Below, one piece after another: positions 1 to 11,816 of a stretch of 64,000 nt of DNA. The notes below the pieces were generated by a model. That model searched no databases and was not told the origin of the DNA. It was given only the letters and a program-made list of their open reading frames with translations. Each line of letters starts with the position of its first letter. Position 1 is the stretch's first letter. The stretch covers positions 868,001 through 932,000 of the forward strand of contig JAETXT010000007.1 in the NCBI GenBank assembly GCA_019188255.1, in the 5' to 3' direction. The stretch comes from Verticillium longisporum (taxonomy: Eukaryota; Ascomycota; Sordariomycetes; Glomerellales; Plectosphaerellaceae). The translations under genes and the position numbers were made by a program.

Positions 1-477
1 AATAAGTTTTATTATTAATTATTCTATAATTTAAGCTATATTTATATTAAATTAGAAAGCATTTCTAGCTTTAATTATAATAAATTAATTATTAATTTAA
101 ATAATAATAATATACTCTTTAATTATTTTATAATTATAAATAAATAATTTATTATAATTCTTTATAATAAAAATACGTTTAATAAAACGTTAAATTAAGA
201 GATTATTTTTATATCTCTATTTATAGAATTTATAGATTAAGGCTTAGAGGATTTATATTTATAGTTTAGCTTAAATCGTTTATTTATTAATATTTTAATA
301 ATAGTTTTCTAGAGAAGATCTTAATTTAAGTATAATCTTCCTACTATAGCTACCCTTAGACGATTCCGATAGTATTCCCGCTAATTCGTCTTTAGAGTAA
401 TATTTATTATTACGCCTTAATTAATCTATTACTTAGCTTAATCTAATAATAAGTTATAGAAGTTAAAGAATATAAAG

Positions 478-667
478 GTATAGGGCTAAGGGCCTAGATT
501 AAGGAAAGTAATTAGATTAGCGAATAATCGATAAGCTATTATCTTAACTTTAACTTATCGAGGCTATCGAGTATAGCCTCGACTTCTCCTTTTAAATTAG
601 GGCTTATTGCTAAAGTATCTACGATAATATAAATAGGGGTTCAGTTCCTAACGTCTAACTCCTTATA
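478..667 (-). repeat. Inverted copy of the segment at 11817-12010
   Basis: The reverse complement of 478-667 matches 11817-12010 closely over about 190 bp. Most differences are C/T or G/A transitions. Both copies can be read in one largely open frame (for example a GEVEAILDSLDKLKL stretch), so the segment may be coding or may be an LTR. Its parent family is not certain. Confidence 0.75.
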
Positions 668-1269
668 AATAGCTTATAATCCTTTAATTAAATCTTTAAA
701 TTCTAGGGTAGAGGTAGGCTTTAATATTATTTTATTCTTTATAAGCTCTTTTATAATAGAATACAGGATATATTAATCTAGAATAATAATTTTAAATTCT
801 ATCGATTTCTTAGATTTCTCTTTAATCCTTTAGCGAATCGTTATTAATTCTCTAATTTTAGCTTCTTAGCTTCGAGGTTGAAAAGAAGCTTTCTTTTCTG
901 CTTTATTTAGTATAATAATATAAATATATATTACCCTTTACTTAAAAAGTAAAGGCCCCTTTTCCTTAGAGCTATAATATCTTTTTAATATAAGGATAGG
1001 CTTCTATCTTTATAATATTACTTAAATAGCTTAGATATAAGCTCTATTTATAATATCCTTTAGCTTTATCTTTATAATAATTCGCTTAATATTTATAGCT
1101 AGGTTTTTATTAATTATAGTTTTTTAGATAATATAAGGAATATATTATTTATTAATACTTATTCTCCTATATAATCTAATTATCTTAAGAGATTATTAAT
1201 TAAGTTTATAACCTTAAATTAATATTAAATTTTAAAATTAAAAGATAATAATTAATATATTTATTATAT

Positions 1270-1440
1270 TAGTTTTCCTTAAAAGTCTCTAGCTAGGGCC
1301 TATATAATACGCTTAAAGGCTTAATAATTAATTAATATTATAAAGATTTAATCTATACCTTTAAAGTAATAGCGTTAATATTCTAAGCTTTCTATTATTA
1401 TAAGTAATTCTTATTATTTAATCCTTTATTATTATTCTAT
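1270..1440 (-). pseudogene. Gypsy RNase H remnant
   Basis: Read on the minus strand this stretch gives an 'ELL-I-VE-LE---YY-KG' pattern followed by a 'L--NY-A' stretch, which fits the Ty3/Gypsy RNase H segment downstream of RT. It lies at the expected distance from the RT remnant. Stops and RIP-type transitions interrupt it. Confidence 0.5.
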
Positions 1441-2049
1441 TAATAAGAGCTTTCGTAAATAATAAATAATAAATCTCTAGCTATTTTTATATTTTTAGCT
1501 AAAAATCCTTAAAATAATATTATTTAATATATTAATCTTAATTTAACCTTTAAATATATAATCCTAATATTATAAGATTATAATAATAATAAAAATAAAT
1601 TTTAATATTTTAAATATTTTCTATATTTTAAATAATTATTTAAATAATCCCTTTTTAACTTTTATAATATTTCCTTTTAATAATATTAATAAAAGTATTA
1701 TTATTTTAGAATATCTTTTAATAAATTATTAATAGAAGTTAATAAATCTTAGGAATATTTATATATTTTTAAAGGATTTAAGGGGTTATTAATTAATAAT
1801 TATTTAAATATAATTTAAGTTTATAGCTATATTTCCTTTAAGATAATAAATTTAAGGAATTCTATTTTATCTTAATAGAAAAAGTATTTTAATTATTTTA
1901 TAAAAAGCTTAAAATCTTAAAATCTTTTAAAGATTTATTAAAAATAAGTTATATATTCTTCCCTTATTCTTAAATAAATTAAGATATTATTTAAATAAAT
2001 AATATAGAAATCGTTTAATAATCTAATAAATATTTAATAAATATATATT

Positions 2050-2530
2050 TAGAATATAATAAAAGTATTTATAAATTTAAATAATATTATAATATATTTA
2101 TAATATTTATATTAAATTTAGAATATAGTTTTCTATTAATTATTCTCTTTAATATAAATTTAATAATAAATATCTTAAATATTTATTTTAAAGAAATATT
2201 TTACTTTAATTAAATAATCTAAAAGTTCGCTTATTAGAAAGAAAGGGTATTAATTCTTTATAATAATTATATTTAGATTTTAATAATTAATATATAAGCG
2301 TAAATTCTTATCCTTCTTTAATATAAATAATACTAAAGCCCCTATAAAGCTAATAGATTTCTTAATTCATTTTATAGCCTCCTTTTCTACTATATAATAA
2401 TAGAGCTCTTCTAGCTATTTCTAGGATAATAAATAGATGAATTTATAAAGAGGTTTAGCCCTTTCTTTTAAGTTTATTAAGTATTCTACGTTTTTTAATA
2501 TTAATAATTCTTTCGCTAAATCTTTAGAGA
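2050..2530 (-). pseudogene. Gypsy reverse transcriptase remnant
   Basis: On the minus strand the translated series includes a GALVLFILKKDKNLRLYIN-like stretch at roughly 2350-2290, matching the Ty3/Gypsy pattern of a lysine-rich turn followed by 'LR(L)(C/Y)(V/I)(D/N)Y'. It is followed by pieces matching 'YF(S/T)K(L/I)D' and 'ayYqIrIkEgdEwKTAF' motifs with in-frame stops at former Gln and Trp codons. All changes are of the C-to-T or G-to-A type. This is a dead RT relic, not an expressed gene. Confidence 0.75.
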
Positions 2531-2535
2531 ATATA

Positions 2536-2582
2536 ACGTAATCCACAAGCGAGTGGTTCACCCAAGCGAGTGGTTCACTTCG
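2536..2582 (+). repeat. Left terminal inverted repeat of the Fot1-type element
   Basis: The left end reads ACGTAATCCACAAGCGAGTG and continues with a second copy of the GCGAGTGGTTCAC block. The same sequence appears inverted at the right end. It starts directly after the TA dinucleotide at 2534-2535. Confidence 0.95.
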
Positions 2583-2633
2583 CCCGGGCCCACGACCTAC
2601 ACCTGAATTCTACAGATTCCACCTCCGCCCGCG

Positions 2634-4287
2634 ATGGAGACTCTTTCAAAAGAAGGTCAATTATTCCTTGCTATCCAAGCTATGGACAATGACCCGAACC
2701 TAAGCGCCCGGAGTGCTGCGAGGATCTACACCGTCCCCTTAACGACGCTCCTCCGACGCCAGAAGGGCAAACCCTCCCGACGCGAAAGCCCGCCCAATTC
2801 TGCCAAATTAACAGTACTAGAAGAGAAAACTATTGTCGAATATATCCTTGACCTAGATGCGCGATCTTACCCTCCCCGGTTGGGTGAGGTCGGAGATATG
2901 GCGAATCGCCTGCTTGCCGACCGTGACGCGCCACGCGTCGGGAAGAACTGGGCCGCAAACTTCGTCAAACGGCAACCAGAGCTCCGGACGCGTTTCTTTC
3001 GCAAGTACGACTACAAGAGGGCCCAATGCGAAGATCCGGACGCGATAAACGCGTGGTTCCGCCTCGTGCATAACATGATCGCCAAGTACGGCATCCAAGA
3101 GGCTGACATGTACAACTTTGACGAGACCGGCTTCCAGATGGGCGTTATCGCCAACGGAATGGTCGTGACCAGTTCGGAAAGACGGTCCAATGTGAAGATG
3201 AGGCAGCCAGGCAACCGGGAATGGGTTACGGTGATCCAGGGCGTTGGCGCGTTGGGTTTCTCCGTCCCGCCGTTCATCGTGGTTTCGGGCAAGTACCACC
3301 TCTCGAGCTGGTACCAGGACGACGCGATTTCTCGCGACTGGAGAATCGCAACATCTCCAAACGGCTGGACGACGAATGATATTGGTCTGGAATGGATTCG
3401 GCATTTTGACAGGCATACAAAGTCCCGTACTTCGGGCGGTTATCGCCTACTGATCCTGGATGGCCACGAAAGTCACCACTCGGTCGACTTCGAACTCTAC
3501 TGCAAGGAGAACAACATCATCACACTCTGTATGCCTCCTCATTCGTCACATCTACTCCAGCCTCTCGATGTTGGGTGTTTTGGCCCACTAAAGAAAGCAT
3601 ACGGTCGGCAAATCGAGGATAGGATGAGGGCGGGTACAACGCACATCAGCAAAGAGGACTTCTTCCCGGCGTTTTCGGCTGCATTTCAGCAAGCAATGAC
3701 AGAAAAAACATCCAGGGAGGCTTTCGAGGAGCGGGGCTTGTCCCCCATAACCCGGAAACAGTCCTGTCAAAGCTGGATGTGAGGTTGAGGACGACGACGC
3801 CTCCGGGGACGTCCCACGGGGAGCGTGATTCTTGGGTCTCTAAGACGCCCACTAACCTGCTCGAGGCAGGTTCCCAGACTGACTTCATCAAAGGGCGAAT
3901 CTCACGCCACCAGGGAAGCTCCCCAACGTCAATTTTAGATGCTGTTGACTATCTTGCGAAGGGGACGCGGGGTGTTATGCACCAGATCGCTCTTTTGAAG
4001 TCAGAGGTTATGATCCTTCGAGAGGAAAATGCTACACTAAGCCGACGCCGGAGGGCCAAAAGCTACGTCTCCGGGAAGGAGGAAGCATGGCTGTAGGCGA
4101 GGGACAGGACAAGATTGCTCAGAAGGAAGTAGATATCCAGATAAAAGAGGAAACGCTGCAGAACCCGGGTCCCGCGTCGTGGTCCCAGCCGAAGAAACGA
4201 TGCTGTAGCGTATGCGGGAAGACCGGCCACAACGCGAGAACTTGTCAGGTAGCTATCTCATCGTCTGCAAAAGACGAGGAGGAGTGA
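2634..4287 (+). pseudogene. Fot1/pogo-type DDE transposase, two apparent frame breaks
   Basis: Starts at the ATG at 2634, about 100 bp inside the left repeat. The first 370 residues show an N-terminal helix-turn-helix (SARSAARIYTVPLTTL), a CENP-B-type HTH, then a DDE_1 catalytic core with YNFDETGF and LLILDGHESHHS carrying the first two aspartates and a PPHSSHLLQPLDVG block near the third acidic position. The frame breaks at about 3739-3746, where the reading continues one base earlier into the 3779-4096 frame. It breaks again at the AAAA run 4058-4061, continuing in the frame ending at 4287. The tail has a CCHC zinc knuckle (CSVCGKTGHNARTC). The two one-base losses either inactivate the copy or are sequence errors. 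Full length would be about 550 residues, normal for the family. Confidence 0.9.
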
Positions 4288-4347
4288 TTTTAATTGATTT
4301 ACGGCGTTTGGGTTGAGGTTTTCCTCGGAATGTTTGTCGGGTCGGGG

Positions 4348-4394
4348 TGAAGTGAACCACTCGCATGGGTGAACCACTCGCTTGTGGATTACGT
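4348..4394 (-). repeat. Right terminal inverted repeat of the Fot1-type element
   Basis: Inverted counterpart of the left repeat, with the same doubled GTGAACCACTCGC block, ending CTTGTGGATTACGT and followed by TA at 4395-4396. Confidence 0.95.
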
Positions 4395-4540
4395 TATATA
4401 TTATATAATTAATAAAAGAAACCTAAAAATATAAATATAACCTATAATATTATAGAAATAGCTATTATTAGCTAAATCGATAATAATCTTAAATATTTTC
4501 TTAAAACATTTAATTATTTTAATAAAATAAGAAAGATAAT

Positions 4541-5261
4541 TATAGGAGTTATAAGGGTTAGAGTCTTATAATTACTCTAATAGCTTAAATAAAAGCTAAA
4601 TTATAATAATATATATATTATAAAATAGAGAAAAATCGTAGCTATAGAATAGTATAATTTTTATAATATTCTACAGAGCCGTTCTATAGTAATAAGCGTT
4701 TAAGCTCTCTTATACCCTATTAGCTAGAGTTAAAATCCGACTCCACTTCCCCGCAGGTCCAGAGGTAATCTAAGCGCCTTATCTATACATAGCTACTAAA
4801 GGTCAGTCTATTATATATAGAGGGCACCCCTTAGACCTATTTTTTAGGTTTTTAGATCTTAATAATTATCTAATTCTAATTATACTCGTAAATCCCCTTT
4901 ACGTAATAATTCCTATCTAATTTATACGTTCTTAATTATTAAGAACGGATACCTTCTAAGATACGCCTTACTCTTATTAGGATTAATCTAAGCACTTCTT
5001 TTAATTAATTATAACCTTCTTCTAATTACCCCTCGACTTACTTACTTTCGATCTAAATAAAAAATATACTATTTTATAGCTCTTATTAAAGGCTATAAGA
5101 ATCTTTAATCTATTTCTCGACCTAACGTCTCCTTCTAGAGATATAATTACTTTTATCTCTCCCTTCCTTTTATCTATTATTATCTCCTTATTCTATAACT
5201 AAGTTATACCCTCGATCGTTATTTAATACCTCTTACGTCGATTATATAATATATATTATTA
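4541..5261 (+). repeat. 5' LTR of the Copia element
   Basis: Begins TATAGGAGTTATAAGGG (probably TGTAGGAG before RIP) and ends in ATTATTA. It aligns along its whole 721 bp with the 3' LTR. Differences are nearly all C/T or G/A. Confidence 0.92.
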
Positions 5262-5284
5262 AGTTATAAGCCCGGATTTCCGAT
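5262..5284 (+). other. Probable primer-binding site complementary to initiator tRNA-Met anticodon arm
   Basis: Immediately after the 5' LTR the sequence reads AGTTATAAGCCCGGAT. Apart from one RIP-type G-to-A change, GTTATGAGCCC is complementary to the anticodon stem-loop of initiator tRNA-Met, the internal (half-tRNA) primer used by Drosophila copia and related elements. Position and sequence both fit. Primer identity is inferred. Confidence 0.6.
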
Positions 5285-5749
5285 CCGCTTCGAAATCGAA
5301 CCGTAAACGATCGAGATAGTAATTCTTTAACTATTTAATAACTTTAACCTCTTCTTAATTACTATATACTAAGTTATCTTAACTTCTATTATCTTATCCT
5401 TAATCTTTAGAAGATTCTCTATCTTCTAATATACTTTTTATATCAATAGCTCCTCTCCTTATCGAGTAATCGTAATTATTAGTTTAACTTTTAATTATAC
5501 TTATACCTATACTTTAATAGCCTTTTACGCTATTATCTCTTTATTTATAAGGTTCCTCTTTAAATATAAGATTATTAGAAGATTCTCTTTCTATTAATAT
5601 ACTTTTTATCTTAATACCTCTTCTCATTCTTAAATAATTCTTATTAACGTACTATATTTTATTATATTTACTATATTATAATACCTCTCTAACGCTTTAT
5701 AGCTATAAATAAAAGTACCTTTAAGCTATCCTTTTAGAAGCTTAAAAGT

Positions 5750-6660
5750 AAAAATAGATATAAAATTTAGACTATATAAATTAAGTCTTTTTTCCTATCT
5801 TAAGGAATTAAATTAAAAGAATTTATTAAACCTCTTCCTATTAATTTAATTAAAGAAAAATATATAGAGGCCCTTAAGGCCGTAAGGAATATATTAAATA
5901 CCCTAGATATAGGCCTACTTATTTAGGTTAATAGCCTATTAGATCCCTTAGAAATCTAGAAAAAACTATAAGAGCTATACGAACTAAAAGGGTTTTAAGC
6001 CGATTTCGACGTTTTAACGTCGTTTTTCGCTCTAGATCCTTCTAATTTTAATTCTATAGAAAACTTTTTTTATAAGGTTATAGAATTATTAAAAGAATTA
6101 AAGAATAGAAAATTAGACTTTCTAGAATAAATAATAAAAGCCTAAATCTTATATAAAATATAGGATAGAAACGAGATTATTATAACCTATATAACGTAAG
6201 CTCTTTATTAAGATCCTTTTAATTATTTACTAGAAAAAATTATATCTTCCCTTCTAGATTTTAATAGGTCTTAGAAAAATAAAGGGAAAATTTTAACTCT
6301 TTAAGGAACTAAAAAGCCCTTAAGAATAACTAAAAAACCCTAGAAAAAGATTAAGGGTATATTTTATAAATATTATAAGATAAAAAATTATATAGAAGAA
6401 GACTACTTTTTCCTATACTTTTAGAAACGTCCCTCGTCCTAGAAAAACCTAGAAAATCCCTCTAATTCTTCTAAAAATAATAATAAGGATAATATAAATC
6501 CTAGGGATAAAAGGGAAAATAAATAAATAGCTTTAATAGTCTTAGGGTATAAAGAAAACTATAAAAACCCTTCTACTAAAGAGGATATAACTATAGAAGA
6601 AGAAGAAGATAATAAAGATTTAATAACCTTCGAAGAAATTTAAATCGGAAACTAAATAGA
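5750..6660 (+). pseudogene. Copia gag remnant with RIP-altered zinc knuckle
   Basis: The translated region shows a Copia gag-like run of short alpha-helical segments, then at about 6360-6420 a knuckle in which the expected Cys and His positions read Tyr (FYKYYK...NY...DYFFLY pattern). Tyr for Cys and His is exactly what TGT-to-TAT and CAT-to-TAT changes give. Frame stops are frequent. Confidence 0.65.
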
Positions 6661-7379
6661 TAAAAATCCTAAAATAGATATAGCCCTTAATATATTATAT
6701 TATAACTATATTAATATATTATATATAGATAATCTAGCTAATAAAGTAGAAAATTCTAGTATTAATACGGGTTTTATTATAGATATTACTATTACGATTT
6801 ATATAATTTTAAATAAATTATTTTTTAATTATTTCTAAAAATATAATAATTTAAAGGCTTCTTAGGGAAAAGCTAGTTCTATATCCCTAGAGGGCCTAGG
6901 CGATATTATTATACGTTTATAAGATACCTTTAAAGATATAATATTAAAAGACTACTTTTATATACCTTAATTAGGTATTAATATAATTAGTCTACTTACT
7001 TTAGATAAAATAGGTTATTTATATATTAGAGGAAATAATTAAATAAATCTATATTATAAAGATATATATATAACGATAGTACCTCTTAAAAATAATCTAT
7101 ATTAGATTTCTACTTTAGTTCTTAAATATAATATAAAATCTATTAATAAGTCTAGATTTCGAGCTATATTTAATAATCTTTAAAAGAATAAATATAATAG
7201 GTTTAAGAATAATTAAGAATTAAAGTAGAATATCCTCTATAATAATATATATAAAATAAGGACTAATAATAGACTTAAATCTAGTACTATAATATCTTTA
7301 GAAGAGGTTTATACTTTATATACCCGATTTATATATTATAATATAAAGGCCCTAAAATCTATATATAAGAGGCTTATAG

Positions 7380-7990
7380 ATATTATAGCTATATATAAAA
7401 TAGAAAATTGTAAAGCCTATAGAAGGGGCAAATTTATTAATATAATAAATAAGATATCCCTTAATAAATATAAAGAATATATATACTTAGAGAATCTATA
7501 TATAGACCTAGTAGGTCCTATAACCCCTATAACTTATAATAATAAAAAATAGATTCTCTTATAAAAGATAAATATCCTAAATATATCTAGATATTCCTAC
7601 TACCTAATAAATTAGAAGAAGTCGTTTCTAATAAGCTTAATAGGTTCTACTAAGAAATAGAAAATAATAAGTTTAATTATAAAATAAAGGAATTTAATAT
7701 TAACGGTAGTAAAGAATTTATGAATAAAAGTATTAAAAATACGCTTATAGGAGTAAAATATATAATAAAACTACTATATATTCATAAACTATAAGAGTTT
7801 ATAGAACGAGCTATAAGGACTATAATAGATAAAATAAGGTCCCTAATTTTCTATTTAGGATTACCCTTATATCTATAGGGAGACGTAGCGTATACTATTA
7901 TATATATATATAATAGAACTCCTAATAGCTCTATAGGGTTTAAAATACCTTAAAAATTAAAAGAAAATAAAATACCTAATTTCGATAATA
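7380..7990 (+). pseudogene. Copia integrase remnant
   Basis: Shows YIDLVGPI near 7500, an NGSKEF block near 7700, and an ERAIRTI...LPLYL-GD-AY---Y-YNRTPN stretch at about 7810-7930. These are the core blocks of Copia integrase, including the region of the catalytic Asp, Asp and Glu residues. Stops replace Gln and Trp codons. Confidence 0.8.
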
Positions 7991-8589
7991 TAAAAATATA
8001 GGGTTCTATAGCTTATTATAAAAATAAAGAACCTTTAATAAAGAAACTAGACGAAAGAGCTAGTAAATCCGTCTTAATAAGTATAGACGATTATAATTAT
8101 AAAATATATAATACTTAATCTAGGAAGGTTATCTAGATTAGAGATATATATATATTAGAAAATAAATTTATTACTCCTATATCTATACCTTTAGTAATAG
8201 AAAAGGACCTTCTAAATTTAGAAGACCTTAAATTATTTAATTTAGAAATAAATAAAATAATAGCTTTGCCTCTAACTAAAGGTAATAATAATAATATAAC
8301 TACTATTAGTAATATAACTAGTAATAAAAACCTAAAAATAATTATAAAGCTTCCTAAAATTTAGAACCTTAAAGATTATACTTATATAAAATCGGCCGAT
8401 TTACTAAATATATCGGATATACTACTAGGGGACTCCTTCAATTTCCTAGGCTAGAACTATATCCTTACTATAAATAATATAAAGGAACCTACTACTTATA
8501 GCTAAGCTATTAATAGCCTTAATAAAGATAACTAGAATAAAGCTATAAATTTAGAATTTTAGTAATTAATAGATTAAAATACTTAGTCT

Positions 8590-9780
8590 TTAATTAATAA
8601 AAATACCCTATTTAAAGAAGCTAATATATTAAAGGGTAGATAGGTTTATAAAATAAAATACGATATAAATAAAAATCTAATAAAATATAAAGCTAGATAG
8701 GTAGTTTAGGGATTTAACTAAATTATTAATATAGATTACTTAGAGACCTTTAGCACTACTTATAGGCCTAAAAGCTATAGACTAGCTTTTATATTAGGTC
8801 TAAATCTAGGCTAGGATTTTAAATAGTTAGATATTAATAATGCGTTTATCTATATAGATATAGATAAGGATATATACGTTATTTAACCTATTAGTTTCTC
8901 TATACGAGAAAACTATATATATAAGCTGAATAAAGCCTTATATAGGTTAAAATAGTCCCCTAGGCTCTAGTACGAATATCTACTTAAAGCTTTAAATAGC
9001 TTAGGTTTTAACGTATTAGAATCTAATTTAGGGGTATTTATATTACTTTTAAAGGCTATATTACTCTATTATATTAACGATATAATTATAATAGCTAAGA
9101 TAGCTAAAATAATATCTACTATATAAGCTAAACTTTAAACTATATTAAGTCTTAAAGATTTAGGACTTATTAATACCTTTTTAAATAATAAAATAATTAT
9201 AAATAAAGGAGAAAAGCTTCTATATATATCCTAAAAAGCATATGACGAGAAAATTCTTATAAAATATAATAAATTGAATTTAAAAGTAGTAGATACGCCT
9301 AGTATATTAAAAATAGCTTTAATATTAAATTCCTTATAAGCTATAAATTTAGAAATCCTCTAATATTAATAGGAAATAGGCTCTTTATTATATTTAGCCT
9401 TATATAGTAGACTAGATATTATTTATTTAGTAAATAGATATTCTAGATATATAAGTAACCCCTCTAAAGAGTATTTTATTACTTTAAATAGAATATAGGC
9501 TTATTTAAATAAATATCTAGATATAGGTCTTATATATATTTATAATAAATCCCTTAATATAATAGGGTATAGCGATTCTAGCTAGAGCGATATATTAGAA
9601 GATAGAACTTCTATTTCTAGATATATATTCTACTTAGGAATTAATAACCCTATAAGCTAGGTTTTAGCTAAATAAAAGGTAATAGTTTTATCTATTTATG
9701 AAGCTAAATATATAGCTTTATACGAAGCCTCTAAAGAAGCTATATATATTTTTCTATTTTTTTAGAAATATCTAAAGGCC
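8590..9780 (+). pseudogene. Copia reverse transcriptase and RNase H remnant
   Basis: RT blocks are plain: LDINNAFIYIDIDKDIYV (about 8830-8880), KLNKALYRLK then SPRL-YEYL (about 8925-8985), and LLYYINDIIIIA in place of the usual YVDD at about 9060-9100. RNase H follows with a GYSDSS block (about 9570) and SIYEAKYIALYEASKEAIYI (about 9690-9750). Trp and Gln positions are stops. Confidence 0.85.
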
Positions 9781-10320
9781 TAGGTTTAAATAAACGTAAA
9801 ATATTTACTTTATTAGTAGATAATAAAGGAGCTAAGAAAATAACCGAAAATACTGAATTCTATAAAAGGGTTAAGTATATAGATAGGTAATTCTATTATT
9901 GCCGAAATCTATTAAAAGATAAGAAAATATAGCTTTTTATATATATACTTAATATAATATAGTAGATATACTTACTAAGGGCTTAAATAAGATAACTTAT
10001 AATACCCTATACGGATATATATAAATAGGGAGTCTAAATACTATACCTATAGACTATAAGTAGCCTAAATATAGTAAAGTACTTAAAATTAGGTATTAAA
10101 TATGTTTTTTATCTTCGGATTTTCCTATTATAATAAGATAGGTTTTTTATTTTCGGATTTTCCTATAATAATATAATATATAGTTTTTATTTATTTTCTA
10201 TATTATAGGGTTTTAATTTTTTCCCTATATATAATAATACTACGAGGTTTTATTTTTTATCCTCTAAATATATAAGCTACTATATCTATATACCTATATA
10301 TATACTACCTTATAGGGGGG

Positions 10321-11041
10321 TATAGGAGTTATAAAGGTTAGAGTCTTATAATTACTCTAATAGCTTAAATAAAAGGTAAACTATAACGATATATATATTA
10401 TAAAATAGAGAAAAGTTATAGCTATAGAACGGTATAATTTTTATAATATTCTATAGAGCCGTTCTATAATAATAAGCGTTTAAGTTCTCTTATACCCTAT
10501 TAGCTAGAGTTAAAATCCGACTCTACTTCCCCGTAGGTCTAGAGGTGGTCTAAGCGCCTTGTCTACGCGTGGCCACTAAGGGTCAGTCTATTATATATAG
10601 AGGGCACCCCCTAGACCTATTTTTTAGGTTTTTAGATCTTAATAATTATCTAATTCTAATTATACTCGTAAGTCCCCTTTACGCAGTAATTCCTATCTAA
10701 TTTGCACGTTCTTAACTATTAGGAACGGATACCTTCTAAGATACGCCTTACTCCTATTAGGATCAATCTAAGCACTTCTCTTAATTAATCACAACCTTCT
10801 TCTAATTACCCCTCGACCTACCTACCTTCGATCTAAACGAAAAATACACTATTTTATAGCTCTCGTTAAGGGCTATAAGAATCTTCGATCCATTTCTCGA
10901 CCCAACGTCTCCTTCCAGAGATATAACCACTTTTATCTCTCCCTTCCTCTTATCTATTATTATCTCCTTATTCTATAACTAAGTTATACCCTCAGTCGTT
11001 GCCTAATACCTCCTACGTCGATTACACGATATATACTATTA
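10321..11041 (+). repeat. 3' LTR of the Copia element
   Basis: Begins directly after the GGGGGG purine run and ends CTATTA before the ATAAT duplication. Parts of it (about 10540-11035) retain more CA, TG and GC than the 5' copy, so the two LTRs were mutated to different extents. Confidence 0.92.
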
Positions 11042-11046
11042 ATAAT

Positions 11047-11816
11047 AAATATATTATTTTAAAGAATAATTATATAGAATTATACCCTTAATATTATTTA
11101 TTTAGCTAATAACCTCTTATTAAATAAACTAAATAACCCTATAAAGGGGCTTAAAGATCTATAATTATTAATTAATATAGCTAAATAATTTAATAGATTT
11201 ATAGAGAAATATATACTTTTATTAAAGTTATATATAATATATTTAATATTAGAATATCTAATTATATATTTAATATTTAGCTAAGAGGCGAGTTTATTAA
11301 AATAATATTTATAAAAGGGATTATTAATTTTAATATTAAAGAGGTAGCGATTATAGGCCTAAATAAGCTAAGGATTATATAAATATATTTTATTACAATA
11401 GAGAGTAATATCTAATATTATAATAATTAAATAAAATAGCTAAAATAATTAAGGATAAATATAGGATTAAGTAAATAATAGAAGAATATAATAATTATAA
11501 TAATATCGATTATTAAAAGGAAGCTAAGAATAATAAAATCTAGGAAAATTATAAATATAATAAAGAGAACTTTATAAAATAGATATAATAAATTATTATT
11601 TATAAATTAATAATAAAGATTATTCTATATTATTATCTATTTTCAAGCTATTATTAATATTACTATTATTATAATTTCTACGATATATTTAACTTAGCTC
11701 TATATTATAGCTAGATTAAGGAATAAGGCTTTATAAATAATATATATTAAGGTATTAAGACGTATTAATAAAGGTATTATAAGTTCTAGGGACTAGACCT
11801 CTAGGAGGGGAGGTAA
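11047..11816 (+). other. RIP-degraded repeat DNA, family not identified
   Basis: AT-rich and depleted of CA/TG like the rest of the block. Runs of partly open frame are present on the plus strand but match no motif I can name. A purine run (GGAGGGGAGG, about 11802-11813) precedes the repeated segment at 11817 and could be a polypurine tract. Confidence 0.4.

Larger units (their letters stand above)
1..2535 (-). mobile_element. RIP-degraded Gypsy (Ty3)-type retrotransposon, minus strand
   Basis: AT-rich DNA with almost no CA or TG dinucleotides, as expected after RIP. Read on the minus strand and allowing for stops made from CAA, CAG and TGG codons, the stretch from about 2530 down to 2050 resembles Ty3/Gypsy pre-RT and reverse transcriptase, and about 1440-1270 resembles RNase H. 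I could not place an integrase with confidence. The segment 667 down to about 478 is repeated in inverted orientation at 11817-12010 and may be LTR or terminal coding sequence. No intact frame survives. The Fot1-type element at 2536 interrupts it. The call as Gypsy is good; the element ends are not resolved. Confidence 0.7.
2536..4394 (+). mobile_element. Fot1/pogo-type Tc1-mariner DNA transposon
   Basis: The 1,859-bp element begins ACGTAATCCACAAGCGAGTG and ends with its inverted complement, and is flanked by TA on both sides (2534-2535 and 4395-4396). The terminal inverted repeats are about 47 bp with one internal mismatch plus a small gap, and each end carries a GCGAGTGGTTCAC motif twice in tandem. 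It encodes a pogo-type DDE transposase. Size and layout match Fot1-like elements. Its base composition is normal (CA and TG common) whereas flanking DNA is saturated with RIP changes. The element therefore entered after the RIP of its surroundings, or escaped RIP as a single copy. Confidence 0.93.
4541..11041 (+). mobile_element. Copia-type LTR retrotransposon, complete but RIP-inactivated
   Basis: Two direct LTRs of 721 bp each (4541-5261, 10321-11041) bound a 6.5-kb element. The 5-bp ATAAT at 4536-4540 recurs at 11042-11046 as the target site duplication. The internal region has a primer-binding site just after the 5' LTR, gag, integrase, reverse transcriptase and RNase H in Copia order, and a polypurine GGGGGG ending at 10320. 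Every domain is riddled with TAA and TAG stops from CAA/CAG/TGG, and Cys/His codons of the zinc knuckle read as Tyr. It cannot encode protein. Confidence 0.92.

Noticed and set aside
2853..3416. 187-codon minus-strand open frame opposite the Fot1 transposase
   Set aside because: Shadow of the transposase frame; no domain, and the plus-strand reading has clear catalytic motifs.
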